DNA from: Candidatus Woesearchaeota archaeon
GTDB lineage: Archaea; Nanobdellota; Nanobdellia; Woesearchaeales; GW2011-AR9
Assembly: GCA_018696595.1 (NCBI GenBank)
Contig: JABHQW010000002.1
Location: forward strand, 1-64,000
Reading direction: 5' to 3'
Length of the DNA stretch: 64,000 nucleotides
Of this stretch, positions 52,750 through 61,300 are shown in pieces. Every line of letters starts with the position of its first letter. The stretch's first letter is position 1. A program made the position numbers and the translations under genes. The notes below the pieces were generated by a model. The model was not told where the DNA came from, searched no databases, and saw only the letters and a program-made list of their open reading frames with translations.

Positions 52750-53337
52750 CTACGCTTTTCTTATTTCTTTAACAAAATGCTGTAATTGTAAAGCTAAAGA
52801 ATAAACGATAAACCCACCAACAATTAAGTAAGTTGCCGTAAGGATAAAAGTATTGCCAATTGGGTGAAATAAGATTCCAATTGGATAGAACATGAACGGA
52901 ATTAACAAACCGGTTCTTACAAACACTACTGGGTATTCAAATTTAGAAGAGAAGTAAACTAATTGAGTTATAATTAACAATCCTAATATAATATAAACAT
53001 AGTAATCTTGTAAGTACCAACCTAATTTAATTAAAGTTATAATAGCAATTGTTCTGTCTGTAATCAAATCATAATATTGTCCAAATTTAGTTGGTTGAGA
53101 AGCTTTAGCAATTAGTCCATCTAAACCATCGGCAATTAAATGTAATATTGCAAAGACAACAAATAACAAATGGTTAGAGAATAGAAAGTAAACTGTTAAG
53201 ATTCCTAATATTAATGAGATGGTGGTCATAGTGTTGGCAGAGATTCCTAAATCATAGAAAAACCGACCCCATTTTAAAAAATTCTTTTCTTTAAATTCTC
53301 TGCATTTGGCCACAAACTTTTGATTTGAACTTTCCAT
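52750..53337 (-). CDS. CDP-alcohol phosphatidyltransferase family protein
   Basis: The 195-residue membrane protein has the family motif in the form DGLIAK-x7-G-x3-D-x3-D (FGQYYDLITD), which binds the metal and CDP group, and about six membrane segments. It would attach a polar head group to CDP-archaeol or a related lipid. The spacer before the Gly is seven rather than the usual eight residues. The head group (inositol phosphate, glycerol phosphate, serine) cannot be decided. It is oriented tail-to-tail with carS. Confidence 0.88.
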   Translation of the reverse strand: MESSNQKFVAKCREFKEKNFLKWGRFFYDLGISANTMTTISLILGILTVYFLFSNHLLFVVFAILHLIADGLDGLIAKASQPTKFGQYYDLITDRTIAIITLIKLGWYLQDYYVYIILGLLIITQLVYFSSKFEYPVVFVRTGLLIPFMFYPIGILFHPIGNTFILTATYLIVGGFIVYSLALQLQHFVKEIRKA

Positions 53338-53392
53338 CAGAAAGATATATATAACAGAGACTATATAAAAAGTTTCCTATATAATGGCTTTA

Positions 53393-53532
53393 CAGTAAGT
53401 ATAGTTAGCATCGACTCACTCTTTTGTTTGTGGATCTGATTGTGGTCCTCCCCGTAAGGGACGTCCCCCACCACAGAAAGATGTTTAGTCGATTATATCG
53501 TTCGTATATTGATGCTAACTAAACTTATACTG
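53393..53532. other. Intergenic structured element, family A copy 2
   Basis: Outer arms AGTTAGCATC (53403-53412) and GATGCTAACT (53511-53520) pair perfectly, extended by CAGTA (53393-53397) with TACTG (53528-53532). CGACT/AGTCG forms an inner stem. The core TGTGGT (53441-53446) pairs with ACCACA (53470-53475) around a TCCC/GGGA hairpin and a free CGTCCCCC strand, then GATGTTT. Every helix of copy 1 is present with compensatory base changes. It lies between divergent genes, directly upstream of the short dph2. Confidence 0.7.
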
Positions 53533-53543
53533 CTTATAACAAA

Positions 53544-54197
53544 ATGAAACGACTATTTATTGAGACTAAATATGAAGGCAAACTGACTTTGCCAAAGGAA
53601 TTAATAGAACAATTACCACAAAAGATTGTTCTAGCTATGCCTGTACAGTTTCTTGATTTTGTAGATTCTATTAAAGAACAATTAGTGGGGAAAGAAGTTA
53701 CTTTATTCAAAAGCAAACATGGAATGCATCCTGGACAAGCTTTAGGTTGCGCCATTGAGAAGTTTCCTGGAGATTTTGAAGTGTTCCTTTACATTGGCGA
53801 TGGTAAGTTTCATCCAACAGCTTTATTATATGAGAACGAGAAGAAAGTTTATTGTTACAATCCTTTTAATAATCAGATTGAAATTTTAGATCAAGATTAT
53901 TTAGAAAAAGTTCATAAGAAAAGAAAAGGTCAGTTAGCAAAATTCTTATCTTCAGATAATATTGGTTTATTAGTTACTACTAAACCTGGTCAGAATCAAA
54001 GTAAGAAAGCTGAAGAGTTACGTTTGAAGCTAGAAGAGAAAGGCAAGAACGTTTTTGTTTTCCTTGCCGATGATATTGATTTTAATTCTTTAGAAAACTT
54101 TAATTTTATTGAATCTTGGATAAATACTGCTTGCCCTCGAATTGTTGAGGATTTTAAGTGTTTAAATTGGATGGATTTAGCCGAGATTGGATTCTAA
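53544..54197 (+). CDS. dph2: Diphthamide synthase Dph2-like, lacking N-terminal domain
   Basis: The 217-residue protein matches the middle and C-terminal domains of archaeal Dph2, the radical-SAM-like 4Fe-4S enzyme for the first step of diphthamide formation on EF-2. Seen are LPQKIVLAMPVQFLDFV, GQALGCAIE (Cys69), FLYIGDGKFHPTAL, VTTKPGQNQ and WINTACPRIVEDF (Cys197). Usual archaeal Dph2 is about 340 residues with a first domain holding the first of three cluster cysteines. That domain is missing here, and the upstream DNA is taken by element A2. Confidence 0.8.
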   Translation: MKRLFIETKYEGKLTLPKELIEQLPQKIVLAMPVQFLDFVDSIKEQLVGKEVTLFKSKHGMHPGQALGCAIEKFPGDFEVFLYIGDGKFHPTALLYENEKKVYCYNPFNNQIEILDQDYLEKVHKKRKGQLAKFLSSDNIGLLVTTKPGQNQSKKAEELRLKLEEKGKNVFVFLADDIDFNSLENFNFIESWINTACPRIVEDFKCLNWMDLAEIGF

Positions 54198-54240
54198 TTC
54201 CAGAAATTATTTAAATGATTAACTTGATTTTTTTATTAAA

Positions 54241-54630
54241 ATGGCTGAAGAATTATATGTGATTAATACAGAAGTAGATTCATTTTTTGTTAATCCTTTT
54301 GTAAATGAATGTCTTAGAACATATGCAGGAGCACATCGGGAATTTGTTGCTAAAATACAAGAAGCTCTTCCTTCTTTCAATCTCCCTTATCTTGCTTTGT
54401 TTTCTAATGGTCTCTTTTATGCTCCAGAAATGATTAGGCCGGCTAGTGGAGATAGTGGTAATATCAATAATCTTAGAATTGGTCTTAGTGGGCTTGTTGA
54501 AGAATTATTGGAAGAAGGCCCAGGGATTAAACCAATAACGGCAATAGTAGAATTTTCTTTAGAAGAGCTTTATCCTGAAGAGATGAGACAATTAGGGGAA
54601 AGATACGATCTTAAGAGGATGATTGTTTAA
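54241..54630 (+). CDS. Hypothetical protein (129 aa)
   Basis: A soluble acidic protein with alternating hydrophobic pattern (FVNPFVNECLRTYAGAHREF, LPYLALFSNGLFYAPEMI) and no recognised motif. It follows dph2 by 43 nt on the same strand, with a TATA-like element (TTATTTAAATG near 54207) about 28 nt upstream, so it is probably leaderless and independent. Function unknown. Confidence 0.55.
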   Translation: MAEELYVINTEVDSFFVNPFVNECLRTYAGAHREFVAKIQEALPSFNLPYLALFSNGLFYAPEMIRPASGDSGNINNLRIGLSGLVEELLEEGPGIKPITAIVEFSLEELYPEEMRQLGERYDLKRMIV

Positions 54631-54761
54631 CTTTTAATTCTCTCGTCGGGTATTCGACGGATAAAACACGAAAGATTTAAATACCCTAAAGATTTCTCTT
54701 CAGCTAAGAAAAACTTAGTTTTTCCTAATAAAATAAAACAAAAAGAGGAGGGTGATTGCAA

Positions 54762-55268
54762 ATGGCACAAGTCGTAGCAAAAACTGGAATTAAAAAAGAA
54801 TCAGGCTGGCTATATTTTCTTGATAAAAGTGGAAACGTAGCTTGCGCTCAAATGAGCCGAGCTGGAAGAAAAAAAGGTCGAGCAAAGAAAAAAGTAGTAG
54901 CAAAAGTTGGTGTTAAGAAAGAATCTGGTTATTTATACTTTATCGATAAGAAAGGTAATGTAGCTAGAGCAAAGATGGCTAGAGGAAGAAAAAAGGGCAA
55001 AAAGAAAGTTGCTAAAAAGAAAGCTAAGAAAAAAGTTGCTAAGAAGAAGGTAGTTAAGAGAAAAGTAGCTAAGAAGAAAGTAACTAAAAAGAAAGTAGCT
55101 AAGAAAAAGCCTGTTAAGAAGAAAGCTGTGAAAAAGAAAGCTGTTAAGAAAAAAGTTGCTAAAAAGAAAGCTGTGAAGAAGAAAGTAGTTAAGAAAAAGG
55201 CAGCTAAGAAGAAAGTAGTTAAAAAGAAAGCAGCTAAAAAGAAAGCAGTTAAGAAAAGAAAAAGGTAA
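54762..55268 (+). CDS. Lysine-rich histone-H1-like protein with duplicated N-terminal unit
   Basis: The ATG at 54762 follows an excellent GAGGAGGGTGAT site; a BRE/TATA (CGAAAGATTTAAATA) lies near 54669-54684. The first 80 residues hold two copies of a unit V-A-K-x-G-[IV]-K-K-E-S-G-[WY]-L-Y-F, then [LI]DKxGNVAxAxM. About 85 residues of KKxVAKKKAVKKK-type repeats follow, like the tails of histone H1 and bacterial Hc1. It probably binds DNA or RNA non-specifically in chromatin. The strong ribosome-binding site suggests high expression. Confidence 0.8.
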   Translation: MAQVVAKTGIKKESGWLYFLDKSGNVACAQMSRAGRKKGRAKKKVVAKVGVKKESGYLYFIDKKGNVARAKMARGRKKGKKKVAKKKAKKKVAKKKVVKRKVAKKKVTKKKVAKKKPVKKKAVKKKAVKKKVAKKKAVKKKVVKKKAAKKKVVKKKAAKKKAVKKRKR

Positions 55269-55269
55269 A

Positions 55270-55308
55270 TTCTTTTTTCTTTATTTTTTTTATTTTTATT
55301 TTTTTTTG
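55270..55308 (+). terminator. T-rich terminator after the H1-like gene
   Basis: A 39-nt tract of T runs (TTTTTT, TTTTTTTT, TTTTTTTTT with single interruptions) follows the stop. It is the strongest plus-strand terminator in the window and fits a highly expressed upstream gene. Confidence 0.75.
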
Positions 55309-55345
55309 AGTTAAGTTTAATAATTAAGTGTATTTCTATCAAAAA

Positions 55346-55810
55346 ATGATTCGTAAAACTAAAGAAGATGATTTTGAACAGTTAGTTTATTTAGATGCCA
55401 ATAGTGGACACATATTTTATGAAAAAAAACCGGAATGGAAGAAAGGGATTTCAGAATGGTTTAGAGGAATGTTTGATAACATAAATAATGATTTCTATGT
55501 ATATGAAGAAGATGGTAAAATTGTTGGTGCAATTGGATTAGATAAAGATTTCCCAATACATAATTCTTGCGGGATTATTTTCTTAGCTGTTCTTAAAGAA
55601 GAACACAGGAAAGGTATTGGGAAGAAGTTGGTTCAATTTATTGAGAATAAAGCTAAAGAAAATGGTAATGAAAGAATATTTCTTTATACTGGTGATGACA
55701 ATACTTCAGCTCAAGGGTTTTATTTGAAATTAGGTTATGAGAAAATTAATGAATTTCCGGGATATTATAGTTGGGGACAAACTGCTTTCTTATATGGTAA
55801 GAAATTATAA
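55346..55810 (+). CDS. GNAT-family N-acetyltransferase
   Basis: I chose the ATG at 55346 (MIRKTKEDDFEQLVYLD), the usual GNAT start; a GTG at 55328 would add six residues. The 154-residue protein has the GNAT fold with acetyl-CoA motif A LKEEHRKGIGKKLVQFIE (R/Q-x-x-G-x-G/A form) and motif B (NTSAQGFYLKLGYEKI). It would acetylate a small molecule or protein amine. It lies alone between the H1-like gene and the repeat protein; the substrate is unknown. Confidence 0.88.
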   Translation: MIRKTKEDDFEQLVYLDANSGHIFYEKKPEWKKGISEWFRGMFDNINNDFYVYEEDGKIVGAIGLDKDFPIHNSCGIIFLAVLKEEHRKGIGKKLVQFIENKAKENGNERIFLYTGDDNTSAQGFYLKLGYEKINEFPGYYSWGQTAFLYGKKL

Positions 55811-55833
55811 AAAGAAAAAGAAAAGAAAAAAAA
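55811..55833 (-). terminator. T-rich terminator for the 55834-58038 gene
   Basis: Read on the minus strand, the gap is AATTTTTTTTCTTTTC followed by TTTTTCTTTT, directly after the stop of the secreted repeat protein. It is an archaeal-type oligo-T terminator. Confidence 0.6.
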
Positions 55834-58038
55834 TTAATTAAATAAATTCTTTAAGAAAGTTGAAATTGCTCCACCAGTAATAGCGTTTCCTTCTTCTGGT
55901 TCAGCTTCTGGTTCAGGAGTTGGTTCGGGTTCCACAACTTCGGGTTCGGACTCTTCTTCCTCTTCTTCAACTTCGGGTTCACTTTCTACTACTTCTGGCT
56001 CCTCATTACTTCCAGAATTGTCATCAGAACCTGGTGGGCCACTTTCTCCATAACCTAAGCAAACACATTGACCATCTACACAGTCTGTGTTTTGATCACC
56101 ACACTCTTGTTCACAGCCATCACTACATTCACTTGTTGGGTGAGATTTACATTCACCATACTCACAATAAGTGTCTTCTGGGCAAAGAATTGCATCACAA
56201 CCTTCTTTCCAATCGTCTCCTTCTTTATCATCGTAGTAACATTCACACTGATCATCTATACAATCTGTACTAGAAGCGCCAGGACATTTACTTTCACAAT
56301 CACCGCAACCTCCTTCGTCTGGGAAACATTGTCCATATTGACAACTATATCCTTGCTGGCAATCTATTGCTCCACATCCTTCATTTGAATCTGAAGTGCA
56401 TTTACAATTTTTACCATTGTCATCACAGATGTGTAATTCATCAGCGGCACAATCTTGTTTTGATTCTCCTTCCATTTTCTTTTGAATTTTTTTACATTCA
56501 TCCCAATCTCTTCTTCCAGAACCATCTAACCCTGCATCTAAACATTCTTGTGGGGCTTCTAACTTAAACTGAACCGGTTTACATTTTTTCCATGGGTCTC
56601 TGTCATCGGCAAATTGGTGACATTCCTCTGGCGCATCCAACATGAAAGTAATCTTATTACACTTTTTCCAATCATCTTTACCTTCTCCAGTTAATCCTGC
56701 ATCTAAACACTCTTGTGGAGAATCTAACTTGAAACGGATAGTTTCACATTTCTTCCAATCATCTCTATGTGTTCCATCAATACCTGCATCTAAACATTCT
56801 TGTGGTGCATCTAATTTGAATCTAATTGCATCACACTTCTTCCAATCGTCTCTTCCAGAACCAGTTAAACCCGCATCAATACATTCTTGTGGTGCGTCTA
56901 ACTTAAACATATATTTTTCACATGTTCGGAAACTTTTAAGTCCTGCATCAATACATTCTTGTGGTGCGTCTTGTTTAAACATAATTTGTTCACAAGCTTC
57001 TCTAGAATCTCGTTCATTATTAATGTCGATTTTTCCTGCTTCTAAAGCTTTAACACAAGGTTCAGGACCATGGATCTTAAACATAACTTTTGAACAGGCT
57101 TCTTTACTTTCTGCACCAGCTTCAACACATTCTATTGGAATATGGAAATCATGTTTTGAATCTCCATAATTATCTTCTAAATCTGCCATAACATTTTGTA
57201 AGTAGTCTGGAAGTAAATCTATTGGGTCTCCTGCCTTTTCCATTTCTTTACAAGCTTCTTCATCTCCAGCATCACATTGTGCCGCTAAAGGGGCAATGAT
57301 ATTACATTGTTCTGCAAAAGGTTTTACAGAGATATCATCACATCGACATTCACTAGGATTATCAAAACATTCAGACATAATTTCAAAAAATTCTTTAGCT
57401 TCTTGCTCTTGTTCTTCAGTTAATTCTTCATCTAAATCTCTTTTCCATTTAGGTGCATCATCATCAGTTTTACAAATTTTTGAATATTCTAATGGGTCTA
57501 TGTCTGAGAGGGCTCGACATAGTTCAGCAATCTTATTAGAAATCTTTGCAGCTAAAGCAATTTTATCTTCTTCTTTAAGATTATCATTGATACCATCTTT
57601 AACATCTTCCCAGTCTTCATCTACTTCGAAAGAGTTTAAAATAACTTTTACAGCTTTACTACTTTCTCTAACTTCTCTTTCTATTTCTGGAGATACTTCT
57701 TTTTTAATAATTTTGTTATACCTTTCAACACCTTCTAAAGCTTTTTCTGCTCCTTCTTGGTTGTTATCTTCAATCATTGCTTTTAGTTCTAGAATTTTTT
57801 CCTCTTTATATTCTAAAGCAGTTTCTGGATTGTCTCCCACTAACATATTTTCTAGTAACGTTTCCATAAAATATAACGCACTGTCTGGAGTCATTCCAGC
57901 TTCACCTTTCAACTCAACGTCATTAACATCTTGATAAATATCTTCTTCTAAGACTTCATTGTACTCTTCATCATAATCTTGAGCAGTAACAGTCATTGCT
58001 AATAATATAATTAATAGTACAGAAATTATTTTTTTCAT
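55834..58038 (-). CDS. Secreted repeat protein with DUF5667-like domain
   Basis: The 734-residue protein has a signal peptide (MKKIISVLLIILLAMTVTAQ). A helical domain beginning GMTPDSALYFMETLLENML resembles DUF5667 (about 45-130). The middle has about eight imperfect repeats of DAPQECLDAGL...DDWKKCxxIRFKL (about 300-560), each with two Cys. Cys-rich EGF-like segments, an acidic Pro/Glu stalk and a C-terminal NAITGGAISTFLKNLF follow. It resembles a cell-surface binding protein. The repeats vary most in the loop between the two Cys. Confidence 0.75.
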   Translation of the reverse strand: MKKIISVLLIILLAMTVTAQDYDEEYNEVLEEDIYQDVNDVELKGEAGMTPDSALYFMETLLENMLVGDNPETALEYKEEKILELKAMIEDNNQEGAEKALEGVERYNKIIKKEVSPEIEREVRESSKAVKVILNSFEVDEDWEDVKDGINDNLKEEDKIALAAKISNKIAELCRALSDIDPLEYSKICKTDDDAPKWKRDLDEELTEEQEQEAKEFFEIMSECFDNPSECRCDDISVKPFAEQCNIIAPLAAQCDAGDEEACKEMEKAGDPIDLLPDYLQNVMADLEDNYGDSKHDFHIPIECVEAGAESKEACSKVMFKIHGPEPCVKALEAGKIDINNERDSREACEQIMFKQDAPQECIDAGLKSFRTCEKYMFKLDAPQECIDAGLTGSGRDDWKKCDAIRFKLDAPQECLDAGIDGTHRDDWKKCETIRFKLDSPQECLDAGLTGEGKDDWKKCNKITFMLDAPEECHQFADDRDPWKKCKPVQFKLEAPQECLDAGLDGSGRRDWDECKKIQKKMEGESKQDCAADELHICDDNGKNCKCTSDSNEGCGAIDCQQGYSCQYGQCFPDEGGCGDCESKCPGASSTDCIDDQCECYYDDKEGDDWKEGCDAILCPEDTYCEYGECKSHPTSECSDGCEQECGDQNTDCVDGQCVCLGYGESGPPGSDDNSGSNEEPEVVESEPEVEEEEEESEPEVVEPEPTPEPEAEPEEGNAITGGAISTFLKNLFN

Positions 58039-58123
58039 TTGTATACACCTCTTTGAATTTATCTAAGTATAATTTAGTTATATATAAAAGTAATCTCTCT
58101 TTTCCGAAATCTTTATAAATAAT

Positions 58124-58152
58124 TGTGCATTAATGCAATGCATTGACGCACA
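58124..58152. promoter_or_regulatory. Overlapping palindromes at the winged-helix gene start
   Basis: TGCATTAATGCA (58126-58137) and CAATGCATTG (58136-58145) are both perfect palindromes, enclosed by TGTGC (58124-58128) and GCACA (58148-58152). They lie 4-32 bp downstream of the TATA box (TTTATAAAT, 58112-58120), over the predicted transcription start. A bound dimer would block initiation, which suggests autoregulation by the adjacent winged-helix protein. Confidence 0.6.
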
Positions 58153-58153
58153 A

Positions 58154-58348
58154 ATGAGTAAAACAAAAAAAGAGTTGACAATAGGACTTCTAAAGAAAGA
58201 CACAGATGGTTTGACAATTATTGAGATTGCAAATAAGCTAAAAGTTTCTCGGAACACTGTTCCCGTTATATTGGCAGAACTTAAAGGGGAAGGCAAGATT
58301 CGTATTAGGCCAGTTGGTAAAGCAAAACTTCATTATTGGAAAAAATGA
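58154..58348 (+). CDS. Small winged-helix DNA-binding protein
   Basis: The ATG at 58154 lies just past the predicted transcription start; an ATG at 58133 would fall within the operator and before that start. The 64-residue protein is one winged helix: KKELTIGLLKKDTDGLTIIE, IANKLKVSRNTVPVILAELK, GEGKIRIRPVGKAKLHYWKK. Its TGA overlaps the ATG of the giant surface gene (ATGA), so it is co-translated with it and may control its expression. Confidence 0.8.
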   Translation: MSKTKKELTIGLLKKDTDGLTIIEIANKLKVSRNTVPVILAELKGEGKIRIRPVGKAKLHYWKK

Positions 58349-61300
58349 AGAAAAACATAATTGCAGGAATTGTACTTTTATTCATCGTAGTAGTCTTAGC
58401 TTTATCTATCTCCCAAACAGAAACCGCAATTACTGGTGCGGTTATTGGGATTCATCAAGAAAACTTTACTGTGGATGAAAATGTTACTATTACAATCCCG
58501 GATTCCGAAAAAACAATCTTGGATTTTAATGAAACAATAATTGAAAATGTAACTGAAAAGTTGCCTTTGGGAACAAATGAAACGATTTTTGTTAATGAAA
58601 CTATTGAATTGCCTATTGATGAACCTGAAGAAATTCCTGGTTCGGGGGAAGAATCAACTGAAAACGAAATTACCGGGGGCATTACTGTTGATTTACCCAT
58701 TGAAAATATTTCTGATGAAATTGTTGAACTGCCCATTGAAGAACCTTTAATTATTAATGAAACAATTGAAGGACCAACTGTTAACAAAACCTTTGAAACA
58801 AATAAAAAGGTGGGAGAAATTAACACAACTAATTCTTTAGGAAAATTAAATGCAATTACTCCACTTGATTTAGGATCTCAAAATCTAGTTTTAACTAGTG
58901 GGGGAAATACCCAATCTTCCGATGCTCAAAACACTGCTGAATGGAGGATGCAGGGTCGAGATTTACAACGTACTGCTTATTATCCTGGATCTACACCAGT
59001 AAATATTTCTACTGAAACCCAAATTACTAAAACGGGTTTAAGTTTATCTTCTGCTCAAGCTGCTGTGGCTGGTGGATTTATGTACATTGGTGATAATGCT
59101 CGTCTTTACAAAGTTAATGCTTTTAATGTTAGTCAAGAAATTGATCGTTCGGGAAGTCTCTCAACATTATACATCACTGGCCCTACAGTTTGGGGAGATT
59201 TTGTTTATGTTACTAATGGGGGTACTTATTATCAAATTAACACTTCTAATTTGAGTCAAACTCTTGCTACTTTTTCTGTTGGTAGTCAAAGTTGGGCTAA
59301 TCCCATTATTTATGATGGGCTAATTTATTTTGCTAGTACGAGTACAGACAAGTTATACAAGAATAACGCTAGTAACATTAGTCATTCAATTGCAAGTTAT
59401 TCAATGACTAATTGCGATTCTAACATTGCTATTGATAATAATTTCATGTATATTGCTTGTGGGAATGTTGTAAGTCAACTTAATATGTCTAATCTTTCTC
59501 AAACTTACGCTTCATATAATGTTGGGCATGTAAATAATCGGGGTGGAATAACTATTGGTGGTGGTTTTGCTTATGTTGGAGAAGAAACAAATGACAAGGT
59601 TTGGCAATTAAATGCATCTAATGTTTCGCAGTTGATTGCAACTTATAGTGCTGGTGGAGATGTAGAAGCTGCTGTTGCTTATACTTCAGATTATGTTTAT
59701 GCTGGTAGTTGGGATGGTAATTTATACCAACTAAATGCTTCTAATGTTTCTCAACTAGTTGCTAGCCTTAATACCGGAACTGTGTATTACACCCCTGTTG
59801 TTAGTAATAATCATGTTTTCGTTACGGCTGGTTCTGGTACGACATATCAATTGAATGCTTCTAATATTGCTCAAATTATTACTACTGAAAGTACAGGGGG
59901 TAATTTTAATTCCCCAACAATTGCCAATGGAATTGTTTATGCTCATAGTGGTAGCACTATGTATCAATATGGTAGTGGTGCACCTATTGTAACTTTAAAT
60001 TCTCCTGCAGACAATTATATTAATCAAACTCAAATAGCTTCCATTACATTCAATTGTTCTGCAAGTAGTGGTGTTGGTTTGGCCAATATGAGTTTACATC
60101 TTACTAACTCATCGAACCAGAATTTAACTTCAAACCAAACCACTATCATTAATGGAACTAGTAATTCAACCACCTGGAGTGTGACTTTATCTAATGGGAC
60201 TTACAGTTGGAATTGTTTAAGTTATGATATTAACGGTTTAGAAGGGTGGGGGGTACAAAGAAGTCTTACTATCGGTGATAGTTATGTTCCTACATTTACT
60301 TATACTTCTCCAACCCCTACTGATGCGACAGCACAATCCCAAACAAATGTTAAGATTAATATTTCTATTGAAGAGGCAAACCTAAAAGAATTAAAATATA
60401 ATTGGAATGGAACTAATCATACCATTTACAACGATTCTTTAGTTTTAATGTTTAACTTTGATAATCTTTCTGCTTTAAATGAAAATCACACCTATGTTTT
60501 TGATGTAAGTGGGAATAACAATAATGGGACTTCTGTTAATGAGGCTGGTTCTTTTTCTTCGGGGAAATATGGAGGTGCGTTTGACTTTGATGGCGTTAAT
60601 GATCAAGTGATTACTCCTAGCATTTTTGGAATTGGAACTACTAGTTTTACTATTTCCAGTTGGGTTAATTTGGATTCTATCTCTGAGGGTGGTGCTTTTG
60701 TAAAAATTGGTGGCACTTCACCAAACCAAGGGTTTGCGATTGGTGTTGGGGGAACTACTTTTGATGATACAGGTAATGATTTAATTCTTCTTTACGAAGG
60801 GATAAGATGGATTGATACAAATGATGCAATTGGTACTGGTTGGCACCATGTTGCCATGACTGTTGATAGTAGTGGATATCCTTCAGCATTTATTGATGGT
60901 AATTTAACTTATAGTGATACCACTGGAACTGGGGCAGCACCTCAACAAGATATTACTTATGTTGGTGGGTATACTGGTTCTGGGGCTGAGAATAGACATG
61001 CTGATGTTACTATTGATGAAGTTCGTATTTGGGGTCGTAGTTTAAATGCTCAAGAGATTTACGAACAATACGCATCAAACCTTAGGAAAATAGATTTAGA
61101 CTCTTGGGAATTTTATGTTAACCAAAGTAAGAACTCTACTGCGGTATTAACTGATAGTGCTTATACTTATTCGGTTTATTCCAATGATGTTTACAATCAG
61201 GCGGCCTCTAGCACACAACAAACAATTACCATTGATACTGTCATTCCAACCTTTGTAAATATTAACAATGTTTCAATTGAACATAAGTTTGCATTGGGAA

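Noticed and set aside
54929-55342. Minus-strand frame of Phe/Leu/Ala repeats
   Set aside because: It is the reverse complement of the Lys-rich repeats of the H1-like gene and has no promoter or ribosome-binding site.
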